Assembly: GCF_019511345.1 (NCBI RefSeq)
Contig: NZ_JAEUAK010000008.1
Location: forward strand, 62,001 to 126,000
Source of the DNA: Rhizobium mesosinicum
GTDB lineage: Bacteria > Pseudomonadota > Alphaproteobacteria > Rhizobiales > Rhizobiaceae
Length of the DNA: 64,000 bases
Reading direction: 5' to 3'
In this document: positions 33,782-42,014 of the stretch, piece after piece
How positions within the stretch are numbered: the first letter of the stretch is position 1
Layout of the letters: each line of letters opens with the position of its first letter
Made by a program: the position numbers and the translations under genes
Notes under the pieces: generated by a model
Told to the model about the DNA's origin: nothing
Databases searched by the model: none
What the model saw: the letters and a program-made list of their open reading frames with translations, nothing else

Positions 33782-34195
33782 ATGAAACGGTGCATGCTGA
33801 TCGGTTCATGTCATTGCGGAAAGACGGGCTGGACGCTGGAAGGCGATCCTGGCTCGATTACCGCCTGCAACTGCACGCTCTGCCGGCGCTATGGGGCGCT
33901 CTGGGCCTATGATTACGAGGGCGAACGGATATCCGTGAATGGCGAGACCGGCTCCTATACGCGGACCGGCCGCGAGACGCCGTCGCTGGAAATCCTGTTC
34001 TGCCCGGCCTGTGCCTGTGTGCTCGCCTGGCGCGGTTTGAGGCCCAACAGGGATGGCCGCCGGCGCATGGCCGTCAACATGCGGCTGGCGCCGCCGGATC
34101 TCGTTTGCGACCTGCCGATCGATCATTTCGACGGACTCGATACGTTCGAGGACCTGCCCTCAAAGGGGCGATGCGTGCGCGATCTCTGGTTTTGA
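33782..34195 (+). CDS. GFA-family zinc protein
   Basis: A 137-residue GFA/Mss4-like protein. Zinc ligands: SCHCGKTGW, ACNCTLCRRYG and FCPACACVLAW. The middle shows the usual beta-tent core. Start at the ATG at 33782; an internal ATG at 33794 is possible. Unlike the 20887 and 62963 members it ends in GRCVRDLWF. Function probably zinc binding, perhaps glutathione-adduct chemistry. Confidence 0.85.
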   Translation: MKRCMLIGSCHCGKTGWTLEGDPGSITACNCTLCRRYGALWAYDYEGERISVNGETGSYTRTGRETPSLEILFCPACACVLAWRGLRPNRDGRRRMAVNMRLAPPDLVCDLPIDHFDGLDTFEDLPSKGRCVRDLWF

Positions 34196-34228
34196 CGCCC
34201 GCAACCGTCCGAATGGACGCACGGCGCT

Positions 34229-34390
34229 CTAAACCAATCCGTGACCGCCGATGAAGATCGCCGCACCCAGAATCAAGATCGCCGCGATCGCATGGAGCCA
34301 TGAGAACCGACGTTCTCGATAGGTTGGAACCTCAGAACCATAGCCGAGACTACGATGGTCTTCTTCGAAATTTGACAGCAGATCGCGCAT
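34229..34390 (-). CDS. 53-residue single-pass membrane protein
   Basis: An ATG at 34390, with GAGGA 8 bases upstream, opens a 53-codon frame ending TAG at 34229: a hydrophilic N-terminus (MRDLLSNFEEDHRSLGYG) and one membrane helix (AIAAILILGAAIFIGGHGLV). It falls in a gap otherwise without genes. Function unknown; typical of the small membrane proteins missed by length cut-offs. Confidence 0.5.
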   Translation of the reverse strand: MRDLLSNFEEDHRSLGYGSEVPTYRERRFSWLHAIAAILILGAAIFIGGHGLV

Positions 34391-34518
34391 TTCATGTCCT
34401 CAAGCATTCGGCCCAAACGGGCCCAGGGATAACATGCGCTCGTTCGCGTGACTTAGGCAGATCGCCAAAGGTTCAATCACCTTCCGGTGGATACGGCATC
34501 ACCCGCGGCAATGCAGAT

Positions 34519-35310
34519 CTAAGGGCGCTCGGCCATCACGAGCAGGAGGAAGGCGGCGAGATCCCGCCATCGGGCAAAACGAGGGTCGGCTTCACAGGCT
34601 TGACGGCTCGGCTGCGGCTCGCCGATCTTGCCGATGCGGAAACCTGCGGCCACGATGCCGTTCAGGTAATCGGCCAATGTGCGCGGAAAGCGGGGTACGG
34701 CGAAGGGTTCGACAATCTCGCCGGCCGGCCGGCTGCCGAACCGCCATTCTTCGGTAAAAGTCGTTCGGTCGAAATAGCGCGAGACGCAGAGGGCGGTCGC
34801 ACGGCCAGCCTCGTTCCTTTGCCAGCCGAGGCCCGGCGTGATGAAGCAGGGATGCAGCACGCTGAAGGCAAGGAATCCACCGGGGCGGAGCAGGCGAAAC
34901 GCCTCCCGCATGGCTGCCTCGAAATCCGGGCCGTCCATGAGGGCCATCGTGGAGATGACGGCGTCGAAGGAAGCCCCCGGAAAGCCGGTGTCGGCGCTAT
35001 AGGAGGCAATCTTGTAGGCAATGCCGAGGGGGTGTTTGTCTTCGGTATCGAGTGCATGACCGATCATGCGTTCGGAGAGGTCGATACCGGTCATGCGCGC
35101 ACCCATTTGCGCGAAGCGGCGGGTATTGGTGCCTTCGCCGCAGCCGAAATCGATCACATCGAGCCCTGCCAGCGGCGGCAGAAAATCGACAAAGGCGGGG
35201 AAGGTGAAGAACTCGCGATAGATGTCGTAGCCATTGCGGACATCATGCGTCCATTGATCGGCGTTGCCATCCCATCGCGCCGCCACGTCTTGCAAATTTT
35301 CGTCGGTCAT
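34519..35310 (-). CDS. Class I SAM-dependent methyltransferase
   Basis: A 263-residue methyltransferase: motif I VIDFGCGEGTNTRRFAQMGARMTGIDLSERMI (about residues 50-80), then SFDAVISTMALMDGPDFEAAMREAFRLLRPGG. The ATG at 35310 is used because of GGGAGGCCC upstream. No clear partner gene. The substrate cannot be told. Confidence 0.88.
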   Translation of the reverse strand: MTDENLQDVAARWDGNADQWTHDVRNGYDIYREFFTFPAFVDFLPPLAGLDVIDFGCGEGTNTRRFAQMGARMTGIDLSERMIGHALDTEDKHPLGIAYKIASYSADTGFPGASFDAVISTMALMDGPDFEAAMREAFRLLRPGGFLAFSVLHPCFITPGLGWQRNEAGRATALCVSRYFDRTTFTEEWRFGSRPAGEIVEPFAVPRFPRTLADYLNGIVAAGFRIGKIGEPQPSRQACEADPRFARWRDLAAFLLLVMAERP

Positions 35311-35550
35311 CGGGCCTCCCGTTGTTCTTTGCCAATTCACGTTGCAGGAGGATAGGCCGGTTCGCCGCCTCTTCAATGACCGTCGGCCGACGAATGCGCA
35401 CCCGCGAGAACCAAGAGGCCGCCGGCTGATGGGGCGGAAAGTATAATCCTTTTGGTATTGTCGGCTTCACCCATTCGGGCTATTTTTCCGTCTTTTTTGT
35501 TATGTTTCAGATAATAGTAAATTGAATATCGTTGTGATAATTGTTAAAAA

Positions 35551-35570
35551 TACAAGCTATTCTGCTTGTA
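35551..35570. promoter_or_regulatory. 20-base perfect dyad overlapping a TATAAT element
   Basis: TACAAGC (35551-35557) and GCTTGTA (35564-35570) form a perfect inverted repeat with a 6-base centre, and TATAAT begins inside it at 35569. It lies 57 bases ahead of a small gene at 35627 in an AT-rich section. Likely an operator for an unknown repressor or LuxR-type regulator. The rest of 35311-35626 shows no gene. Confidence 0.5.
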
Positions 35571-35626
35571 TAATCGCAGACTAATCTTGCAATGCTGGCT
35601 TTTAAAAGCTGATCCGAAGGAAAACT

Positions 35627-35785
35627 ATGCGGGTGTACTCTTTTATCATAGCGCTTCAGCTCAGTCTGCTGATGTGGTTTGGTGCCTACCATAGCGCCCG
35701 CGGACTCTACCTCAAACTGGATGCATCGCACGCCTCGAATGTTTCCTTCGCTCCAGCGGACATGATCCCTGACGACACCCGATGA
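35627..35785 (+). CDS. 52-residue putative exported or membrane protein
   Basis: ATG at 35627 with GAAGGA just upstream; the frame closes at 35785. The N-terminus is a hydrophobic helix (YSFIIALQLSLLMWFGAYHS) and the rest is hydrophilic. No family recognised. A second tiny membrane ORF begins 77 bases downstream. Confidence 0.45.
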   Translation: MRVYSFIIALQLSLLMWFGAYHSARGLYLKLDASHASNVSFAPADMIPDDTR

Positions 35786-35862
35786 CGACGACCCGACGCC
35801 GGCTGTGATGGCCGCCGCTATAGCTCCCGTGACAAAACAAGAACCAGAAAAAGAACGCCACT

Positions 35863-36036
35863 GTGAGACCGCTACATTCCCTCATGATTGTTTACCTTGG
35901 CCCGCCGCTGATGGCAGCTGCGGTGCTTTTGGTCGTCGTATCCTGGCTCGGCGATAAGCAGCCTGCATGGCCGGATACGGTTACCGAAGTGCGCAAAGGC
36001 GGCAGGATCGGCAGCCAGAGCGAGATGTTTCGGTGA
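35863..36036 (+). CDS. 57-residue putative membrane protein
   Basis: GTG at 35863 (or ATG at 35884) opens a 57-codon frame with one membrane helix (LGPPLMAAAVLLVVVSWLG) and a polar tail. No strong ribosome-binding site is visible, so this is tentative. It follows the similar small gene at 35627, and the two may be one transcript. Confidence 0.35.
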   Translation: MRPLHSLMIVYLGPPLMAAAVLLVVVSWLGDKQPAWPDTVTEVRKGGRIGSQSEMFR

Positions 36037-36355
36037 TCCGGGATTGCCGTCGCACCACTATCGTCAGCGAGAAAAATTGAGAAGGGCCACCAAGTAGGGC
36101 CCGGGCGACCCTTCTCCAGCTGGTAGGTGCAGCATCCAGCGAGGGCAAAATACAAGCAGTGGCTGTTTCCGATAGTGACCGCGGTCACAACTCGGCAATA
36201 TTTTCTAGCGGAAGCTGAACGAACCGGCTTCGCGGCTACATGGCAGGCTCCATCTCTGCCCTGATATTTCGGCGTCGGCACGGTTCTATACTTGCGTATG
36301 ATACAGAAAAGCGTCTCATGATCTATGTTCCCTCAGGCAACCAGGGGAGATTCAG
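36037..36355 (+). other. Intergenic region with a large hairpin and a 14-bp palindrome
   Basis: About 320 bases with no gene. A stem formed by GAGAAGGG near 36079 and CCCTTCTC near 36110 follows the small ORF. A perfect palindrome, GTGACCGCGGTCAC, occupies 36175-36188. Shortly before the UBP gene, TATGAT could serve as a -10 element, and GGGGAGA is its ribosome-binding site. Confidence 0.5.
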
Positions 36356-36658
36356 ATGTCGGGATGTAAGCATGTTGCAACCGTTCGTTCCGTAGAGCCC
36401 AGGACCCTCGGCTGCGAGGAATGCCTGGAGGACGGAGAGGAGTGGGTCCATCTTCGGCTTTGCCGTGAATGCGGCCATGTCGGATGCTGCGACCAGTCCA
36501 TCGGAAAGCACGCGACCGCGCATTTTCACGCCACGGGACATCCGATCATCGAGGGCTATGACCCGCCCGAGGGCTGGGGCTGGTGCTATCTCGACGAGAT
36601 CATGGTTGAACTGCCCGATCAGACGCCGCAGCGCGGCCCGATCCCGCGCTATTACTGA
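36356..36658 (+). CDS. UBP-type zinc-finger protein
   Basis: A 100-residue protein almost wholly made of a UBP-type (BUZ) zinc finger. Ligands visible: C4, H6, C20, C23, C36, C39, C44, H52, H58 and H62. Aromatic and charged residues of the pocket (CREC, GHVGCCD, HATGHPIIEGYD) are preserved. In eukaryotes this fold binds the free C-terminus of ubiquitin; in bacteria its target is unknown. It ends 10 bases before the CNB-TrxR-like gene, and the two form a conserved pair in several bacterial groups. Confidence 0.9.
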   Translation: MSGCKHVATVRSVEPRTLGCEECLEDGEEWVHLRLCRECGHVGCCDQSIGKHATAHFHATGHPIIEGYDPPEGWGWCYLDEIMVELPDQTPQRGPIPRYY

Positions 36659-36668
36659 GCGTGCCGAG

Positions 36669-38366
36669 ATGAGCTCCGACAGCCTCGAAAGCCGCCGTTA
36701 CCAGATGTTTCCGGTGCTGAACGCCGCGCAAGTTCAAATGGCGGCACGCTTTGCCAGCAGCGGCCCGCACACCTTTGCTCCCGGCGAGATCGTGTCCCAG
36801 GTCGGTGACAGGCATTCGCCCGCGTGGCTGATCCTTTCCGGCCGTCTCGATGTCTTCCGGCACGACGGACTGTCGATGCCGGAAGCATTGATCACGAGCC
36901 ATGGCGCAGGGCAGTTCTCGGGAGAAGTCAGTCAACTCTCCGGACGGCCGGTGCTTGCGGGCGGACGTGCGGGTCCGGAAGGATGTGTGGCGCTGGCATT
37001 CGATGCCGCGCATCTGAAGGCTCTCATCATAGGATCGGCCGATATCGGTGAGATCATCATGCGGGCCTACATCCTGCGGCGTGTGGAGCTGATCAATTTC
37101 GGCGGCGCCGGTTCGGTTCTGATCGGCAATCCCGGAGAGCCCAACCTCGTTCGCCTGCAGGGCTTTCTGACCCGCAGCGGCTACCCCCACATCGTCCTCG
37201 ATGCGGCGCTGGATCACGAAGGCCAGGCCCTGGTGGAGAGGCTTGGAATCCTGGCGGGCGAATTGCCGCTCATGGTCTGCCCCAACGGCACGGTGCTCAA
37301 AAATCCGACCGACGCCGAAGCTGCCTGCTGCCTCGGCATCATGCCGGAACTCGATCCGGAAACCGTCTACGATGTGGCGATCGTCGGCGCGGGTCCCTCG
37401 GGGCTGGCTGCTGCGGTTTACGCTGCATCGGAGGGGCTCAGCGTCATCGTCGTCGACGCACGTTCGATCGGCGGGCAGGCCGGCAGTTCCTCCCGTATCG
37501 AAAATTATCTCGGCTTTCCGACCGGAATTTCAGGCCAGGCGCTTGCGGGCCGCGCCTTCAATCAGGCGCTCAAATTCGGAGCGGAGATCGCCTTGCCGAT
37601 CGAGGTCAACGAACTGGTTCCACCTCCAGCCGGCAAACGCGGGACGGGGCCGATGGTCTTGCGGCTCGAGGGAGACCGGGCGGTCAAGGCACGAACCGTC
37701 GTCATCGCCTCGGGTGCCAGGTACCGCAGGCCCGATATTCCCGACATAGCGCACTTCGAGGGCGCCGGCATTTCTTATTGGGCATCTGCAATCGAAGCCA
37801 AATTGTGCGAAAATGACGATATCGCCCTGGTTGGCGGCGGCAATTCGGCCGGCCAGGCGATCGCATTCCTGGCGCCGCGGGTCCGGCGTCTGCATCTGGT
37901 GATCCGCCGAAGCCTGACCGAAACCATGTCCACCTACCTCATCGATCGGATAGCGGCGCTGCCGAACGTGGAGATACATCTGGGATGCGAGCTGACGGCG
38001 CTGTCGCAAGACCAGCCCGGCCGTCTGACGGCAACGATCACCGATATCAGGGAGCAGTCCGGGACAAATTACGATCTTCGCCGCGTCTTCATGTTTATCG
38101 GCGCCGATCCGAATACCGACTGGATCAAGTGCCGCATCAAGACGGATGATAAGGGCTTCATCAGGACCGGCGCGGGGTTTACTCCCGATGTCGAAATGGA
38201 GCTTGGGCGGCCCTCGCTCGCGCTTGAAACCAGCCTGCCGAACGTCTTTGCGATTGGCGACGTGCGCGCCGGCTCGACGAAGCGAGTTGCCGCAGCTGTC
38301 GGCGAAGGTGCCGCCGTCGTCAGCGATATTCACGCCGCGCTGAGACAGTCAGCGCTCATGAAATAA
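36669..38366 (+). CDS. Cyclic nucleotide-binding/thioredoxin-reductase-like FAD oxidoreductase fusion
   Basis: A 565-residue fusion. A cNMP-binding/CRP-like domain lies at about 15-145 (FAPGEIVSQVGDRHSPAWLILSGRLDVF), a thioredoxin/glutaredoxin-like segment at about 155-225, and a thioredoxin-reductase-like flavoprotein from about 233 (VAIVGAGPSGLAAAVYAASEG; NAD site VGGGNSAGQ near 386; IGDVRAGSTKRVAAAVGEG near the end). The redox CxxC of true thioredoxin reductases is absent: the site reads SYWASAIEAKL. The start is the ATG at 36669; the longer upstream frame overlaps the UBP gene. Likely a signal-gated flavin oxidoreductase with no disulfide-shuttling centre. Confidence 0.9.
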   Translation: MSSDSLESRRYQMFPVLNAAQVQMAARFASSGPHTFAPGEIVSQVGDRHSPAWLILSGRLDVFRHDGLSMPEALITSHGAGQFSGEVSQLSGRPVLAGGRAGPEGCVALAFDAAHLKALIIGSADIGEIIMRAYILRRVELINFGGAGSVLIGNPGEPNLVRLQGFLTRSGYPHIVLDAALDHEGQALVERLGILAGELPLMVCPNGTVLKNPTDAEAACCLGIMPELDPETVYDVAIVGAGPSGLAAAVYAASEGLSVIVVDARSIGGQAGSSSRIENYLGFPTGISGQALAGRAFNQALKFGAEIALPIEVNELVPPPAGKRGTGPMVLRLEGDRAVKARTVVIASGARYRRPDIPDIAHFEGAGISYWASAIEAKLCENDDIALVGGGNSAGQAIAFLAPRVRRLHLVIRRSLTETMSTYLIDRIAALPNVEIHLGCELTALSQDQPGRLTATITDIREQSGTNYDLRRVFMFIGADPNTDWIKCRIKTDDKGFIRTGAGFTPDVEMELGRPSLALETSLPNVFAIGDVRAGSTKRVAAAVGEGAAVVSDIHAALRQSALMK

Positions 38367-38489
38367 CAGCAATCCGGGAGAGTTTCCGCGGGTGTCGGTC
38401 ATACCCAGGCGTGGGCGAACGAGGACGATCTTGACGCCACCGGTCGGTGACCTGCTCGACATACGCTGCAGGCGGCGATTTGTTGACGG

Positions 38490-39128
38490 CTAGGCGGGGA
38501 TCTTCGCAGCATCCAGATAGGTGCAGAACATCTGCGTCAGCTGGTTGCGCAGGCCGCCATCGACAAGCAGTTCCGACATGCCCCGATCGAAGACGTTGCG
38601 GACGGTGCCGCAGAGCACGTTCAGCATCATCACGTTGACAGTGGAGAGGTTGGAGAACCTGGCGTCGCAAGCTGTGGCGAACATCGCTTCGCTCGCGGTT
38701 TCGATACGTCTGGACATGGTTTCGACGATGCCTGCGACGTTGACCTCGGCGGCGGCGCGATAGAGGGCGATCGTCACGTCGCGCCGTTCGATCTTCACCT
38801 CGATATAGGTGCCTACCAAGGCTTCGGCCATTTGTGCATAAGGCGCGCCGCGATGGGCCTGGCAGGCAGCTTCCACCCGGTCTGCCAGCATTTTGAGATA
38901 ACGCTCGTTGACGGCGTGGAACAAGGCCTGCTTGTTTGGAAAATATTGATAGAGGGAGCCGACGGAGACGCCGGCTCTTTCTGCGACGCGCGTGGTCGTC
39001 AGATCGCCCGGGCCGTCCGATATCAAAACCTGAATCGTCGCTTCGAAAATCGCCTCGACCGTGTTAACCGACCGCGCCTGACGCGGTGTTTTGCGGGCAT
39101 TTTCTGCCAAGATCTGAGCGAAAACCAT
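38490..39128 (-). CDS. TetR-family transcriptional regulator
   Basis: A 212-residue TetR repressor: helix-turn-helix near residues 45-65 (TTTRVAERAGVSVGSLYQYFPNKQALF), with a variable ligand domain after it. The start is placed at the ATG at 39128 (MVFAQIL) rather than the upstream frame start at 39194. It is divergent from the SDR gene at 39205 with 76 bases between, which makes that gene its probable target. Confidence 0.88.
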   Translation of the reverse strand: MVFAQILAENARKTPRQARSVNTVEAIFEATIQVLISDGPGDLTTTRVAERAGVSVGSLYQYFPNKQALFHAVNERYLKMLADRVEAACQAHRGAPYAQMAEALVGTYIEVKIERRDVTIALYRAAAEVNVAGIVETMSRRIETASEAMFATACDARFSNLSTVNVMMLNVLCGTVRNVFDRGMSELLVDGGLRNQLTQMFCTYLDAAKIPA

Positions 39129-39204
39129 ATGCGAATTCAAAACCTGAAGAATCCTTCTTATTTTCACTCTGCGCGCACCGATCAGGATTTTCAAGGAACT
39201 TCAG

Positions 39205-39939
39205 ATGTTGAACGACAGCAGACGCATTGCGCTGGTGACCGGCGCGAACAAGGGAATTGGATTTGAAATCGCCAGGCAGCTCGCTCTATCGGGCGTGACT
39301 GTACTGCTCGGCGCGCGTGACGCCGGCCGCGGGCGGATGGCTGCCGATGAACTGGCCGCACAGGGGCTCGATGTTTCTTTCGTGCAGATCGATGTCTGCG
39401 ATGCAGAGAGCATCACGGCCGCCGCCGGCGAGATCGAGGCCAGGCATGGCCGCCTCGACATTCTCGTCAACAATGCCGGCATTGCCGATTATACCGATGG
39501 GGCGCCCGGCAAGGCCGCGCTGGAAGCGGTGCGCCGCGAGCTGGAGACCAATTTCGTCGGGGCGCTGGCGGTCACCCAGGCGATGCTGCCGCTTATGCGC
39601 AAGGCGGAGACCGGCCGCATCGTCAACATGACGAGCAGCCTCGGTTCGCTCACGCTGAACGGGGATCCGGACTGGCCCTTCTATGGCGTGCGGCTCATTG
39701 GCTACAACGCATCGAAAGCGGCGTTGAACATGCTGACGATCCAGCTCAATGCCGAGCTTGGTGACAGCGGCATTACCGCCGTCTCGGTTTGCCCCGGCCT
39801 CGTCAATACCGATCTCAGCGGCCACAGGGGCGATCGCTCGCCCGCCGAGGCGGCGGCTTTCCCGGTTCAAATGGCCCTGGTCGGGCAATATGGTCCCGAA
39901 GATGCGTTTCAGAGCGAGGGCGGCGCGGTGCCCTGGTAA
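39205..39939 (+). CDS. Short-chain dehydrogenase/reductase
   Basis: A 244-residue classical SDR: TGANKGIG at about 11-18, NNAG at about 89-92, catalytic region with Y-x-x-x-K in YNASKAALNML, and SVCPGLVNTDLSG. NAD(P)(H)-dependent carbonyl reduction is expected. Divergent TetR gene next to it suggests ligand-induced expression, for instance by a reactive carbonyl. Confidence 0.9.
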   Translation: MLNDSRRIALVTGANKGIGFEIARQLALSGVTVLLGARDAGRGRMAADELAAQGLDVSFVQIDVCDAESITAAAGEIEARHGRLDILVNNAGIADYTDGAPGKAALEAVRRELETNFVGALAVTQAMLPLMRKAETGRIVNMTSSLGSLTLNGDPDWPFYGVRLIGYNASKAALNMLTIQLNAELGDSGITAVSVCPGLVNTDLSGHRGDRSPAEAAAFPVQMALVGQYGPEDAFQSEGGAVPW

Positions 39940-39997
39940 TTTTCCTTCGCCGCAAAGCGATTGACGGACCGCAAAATTGCGGCTAGCTCTTACGCCC

Positions 39998-40054
39998 ATG
40001 AAAATCGCAATGGTTCTCGTCGTGGTGATATCGCGCATGGGCAGGACGGTGTAA
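39998..40054 (+). CDS. Branched-chain amino acid leader peptide (attenuator)
   Basis: ATG at 39998 opens an 18-residue peptide, MKIAMVLVVVISRMGRTV, ending in TAA. It is packed with Val, Leu and Ile codons (V, L, V, V, V, I in a row of seven), the control codons expected for a branched-chain amino acid leader. It sits just ahead of overlapping hairpins and the acetolactate synthase gene, so its translation would set whether transcription continues. Confidence 0.85.
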   Translation: MKIAMVLVVVISRMGRTV

Positions 40055-40112
40055 CCGTCCGGCATCAGCCACCCATGCGCCGAAAACAAGGTCCCTGACG
40101 GGGCCTTTTTTT
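40033..40112 (+). promoter_or_regulatory. ilv transcription attenuator
   Basis: Hairpin 1: GCGCATGGG (40033-40041) with CCCATGCGC (40072-40080), with an inner GGACGGT/ACCGTCC stem (40044-40050, 40054-40060). Terminator: AAGGTCCC (40088-40095) with GGGGCCTT (40100-40107), loop TGAC, then seven T to 40112. CCGTC in the first hairpin (40055-40059) can alternatively pair with GACGG (40098-40102), giving an antiterminator. The leader peptide stops inside hairpin 1, as in classical ilv and leu attenuators. Confidence 0.85.
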
Positions 40113-40157
40113 ATGCCCCGTCGCACCCAATCACCCAATCAACGACGGAACATTGCT

Positions 40158-41978
40158 GTGACCGGCGATAAGGCCAGCTTTACCCAAAATTCCTCTACGT
40201 CAGCGAATACTCCCTCTGGCCGCCTGATGAACGGCGGCGAAATCGTTCTGCAGGCACTGCGCGACAATGGCGTCGAGCACATATTCGGCTATCCCGGCGC
40301 TGCGGTGCTGCCGATCTATGACGAGATCTTTCAGCAGGACGAGATCAAGCATCTGCTTGTGCGCCACGAACAGGGTGCCGGACATGCCGCCGAAGGCTAT
40401 GCGCGCTCAACCGGCAAGGCCGGCGTCATGCTGGTGACCTCGGGGCCGGGTGTCACCAATGCGGTGACGGCACTGCAGGACGCACTGATGGATTCCATCC
40501 CGCTCGTCTGCCTGACGGGGCAGGTGCCGACGAGCCTGATCGGCACCGATGCCTTTCAGGAATGCGATACGGTGGGCATCACGCGGCCCTGCACCAAGCA
40601 CAATTTCCTCGTCGGCCATGTCGACGATCTGGCGAAGACGATCCATCTCGCCTTCAGGATCGCGACCTCTGGAAGGCCGGGGCCGGTTCTCGTCGATATG
40701 CCCAAGGATGTGCTGTTTGCGAGCGGTCTCTATGTTGCGCCGGAGGAAGTCTCCGTGCCGGCGAGCTATCAGCCGGCCACACGCGGCAACGGACAAGCGA
40801 TCCGCGACGCGGTGACGCTAATGGCGGAGGCGCAGCGGCCGGTCCTCTATACCGGCGGCGGTGTCATCAATTCCGGACCGGAGGCCTCGCGCCTGTTACG
40901 GGAGCTGGTGGAACTGACGGGCTTTCCTGTTACCTCGACGCTGATGGGGCTCGGCGCCTATCCCGCGTCAGGGGCGAACTGGCTGAAGATGCCGGGCATG
41001 CACGGCTCCTATGAGGCCAATATGGCGATGCATGATTGCGACCTGATGATTGCGATCGGGACGCGTTTCGATGATCGCGTCACCTCGCGCACCGACAAGT
41101 TCTCGCCGGGGTCGAGGAAGATCCATATCGATATCGACCCGTCCTCGATCAACAAGAATGTCGCCGTCGATATCGGCATTACGGGCGATGCGGCTGATGT
41201 GCTGAGGGAGATGATCGAAGCATGGCGGGCGCTCCCTGAAGCGCCGCAGCGAAGGCGGCTGGATGGTTGGTGGGCCGAGATCGAAGGGTGGAGGGCACGA
41301 AAGTCCTTTGCCTACGAGATGCGCCGCGACGAGATCATCCCGCAATATGCGCTGGAGCGGCTGAATGCGCTGACGACCGATCTCGACCCTATAGTCACCA
41401 CCGATGTCGGCCAGCATCAGATGTGGGCGGCGCAGCTTTTCGGCATCGAGGCGCCGAACCGCTGGATTACCTCGGGCGGGCTCGGCACGATGGGTTACGG
41501 GTTGCCGGCGGCGCTCGGCGCTCAGATCGCCCATCCCGGCCGGCTGGTCATCGGCATTGTCGGCGATGCCTCGGTGCAGATGACGCTGAAGGAACTCTCG
41601 GCGGCGATGCAGCATCAGGCGCCGGTCAAGATCTTCATCCTCAACAACGAGCGCCTCGGCATGATCCGGCAATGGCAACAGATCCTGCATGGTAACCGCC
41701 AGGCCCATTCCTACACGGCTTCGCTGCCGGATTTTGTCAGGCTGGCGGAAGCTTATGGTGCTGTTGGCCTCAGATGCGAGAGGCCGGACGACCTCGACGA
41801 CAGGATCAGGGAAATGATCGCTATCGATCGGCCAGTGCTTTTCGACTGCCGGGTTGCGGCGCTCGAAAATGTCTATCCTATGGTCCGCAGCGGCCGGCCG
41901 CATAATGACATGCTGTTTGCCGAGGACGTGGAGGCTGAAGCCGACGCGAGCTTCGGCTTCAGCCAGGGGCTTGTCTGA
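40158..41978 (+). CDS. ilvB: Acetolactate synthase large (catalytic) subunit
   Basis: A 606-residue ThDP-dependent acetohydroxyacid synthase that makes 2-acetolactate or 2-aceto-2-hydroxybutyrate for Val, Leu and Ile. Seen: EHIFGYPGAAVLPIYDE, the ThDP glutamate region RHEQGAGHAAEGYARSTGK, FAD-site GTRFDDRVTSRTD and ThDP-metal motif GDASVQMTLKELSAAMQHQAPVKIFILNN. Start is a GTG at 40158 by position and a weak GACGGA; ATG at 40113 lies inside the terminator and ATG at 40230 is another option. No small subunit (ilvH) gene follows, so it must use one encoded elsewhere or act alone. Confidence 0.9.
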   Translation: MTGDKASFTQNSSTSANTPSGRLMNGGEIVLQALRDNGVEHIFGYPGAAVLPIYDEIFQQDEIKHLLVRHEQGAGHAAEGYARSTGKAGVMLVTSGPGVTNAVTALQDALMDSIPLVCLTGQVPTSLIGTDAFQECDTVGITRPCTKHNFLVGHVDDLAKTIHLAFRIATSGRPGPVLVDMPKDVLFASGLYVAPEEVSVPASYQPATRGNGQAIRDAVTLMAEAQRPVLYTGGGVINSGPEASRLLRELVELTGFPVTSTLMGLGAYPASGANWLKMPGMHGSYEANMAMHDCDLMIAIGTRFDDRVTSRTDKFSPGSRKIHIDIDPSSINKNVAVDIGITGDAADVLREMIEAWRALPEAPQRRRLDGWWAEIEGWRARKSFAYEMRRDEIIPQYALERLNALTTDLDPIVTTDVGQHQMWAAQLFGIEAPNRWITSGGLGTMGYGLPAALGAQIAHPGRLVIGIVGDASVQMTLKELSAAMQHQAPVKIFILNNERLGMIRQWQQILHGNRQAHSYTASLPDFVRLAEAYGAVGLRCERPDDLDDRIREMIAIDRPVLFDCRVAALENVYPMVRSGRPHNDMLFAEDVEAEADASFGFSQGLV

Positions 41979-42014
41979 TATCTGGGTCGGCCGATGTCTT
42001 CCGATGCCGGCCGA

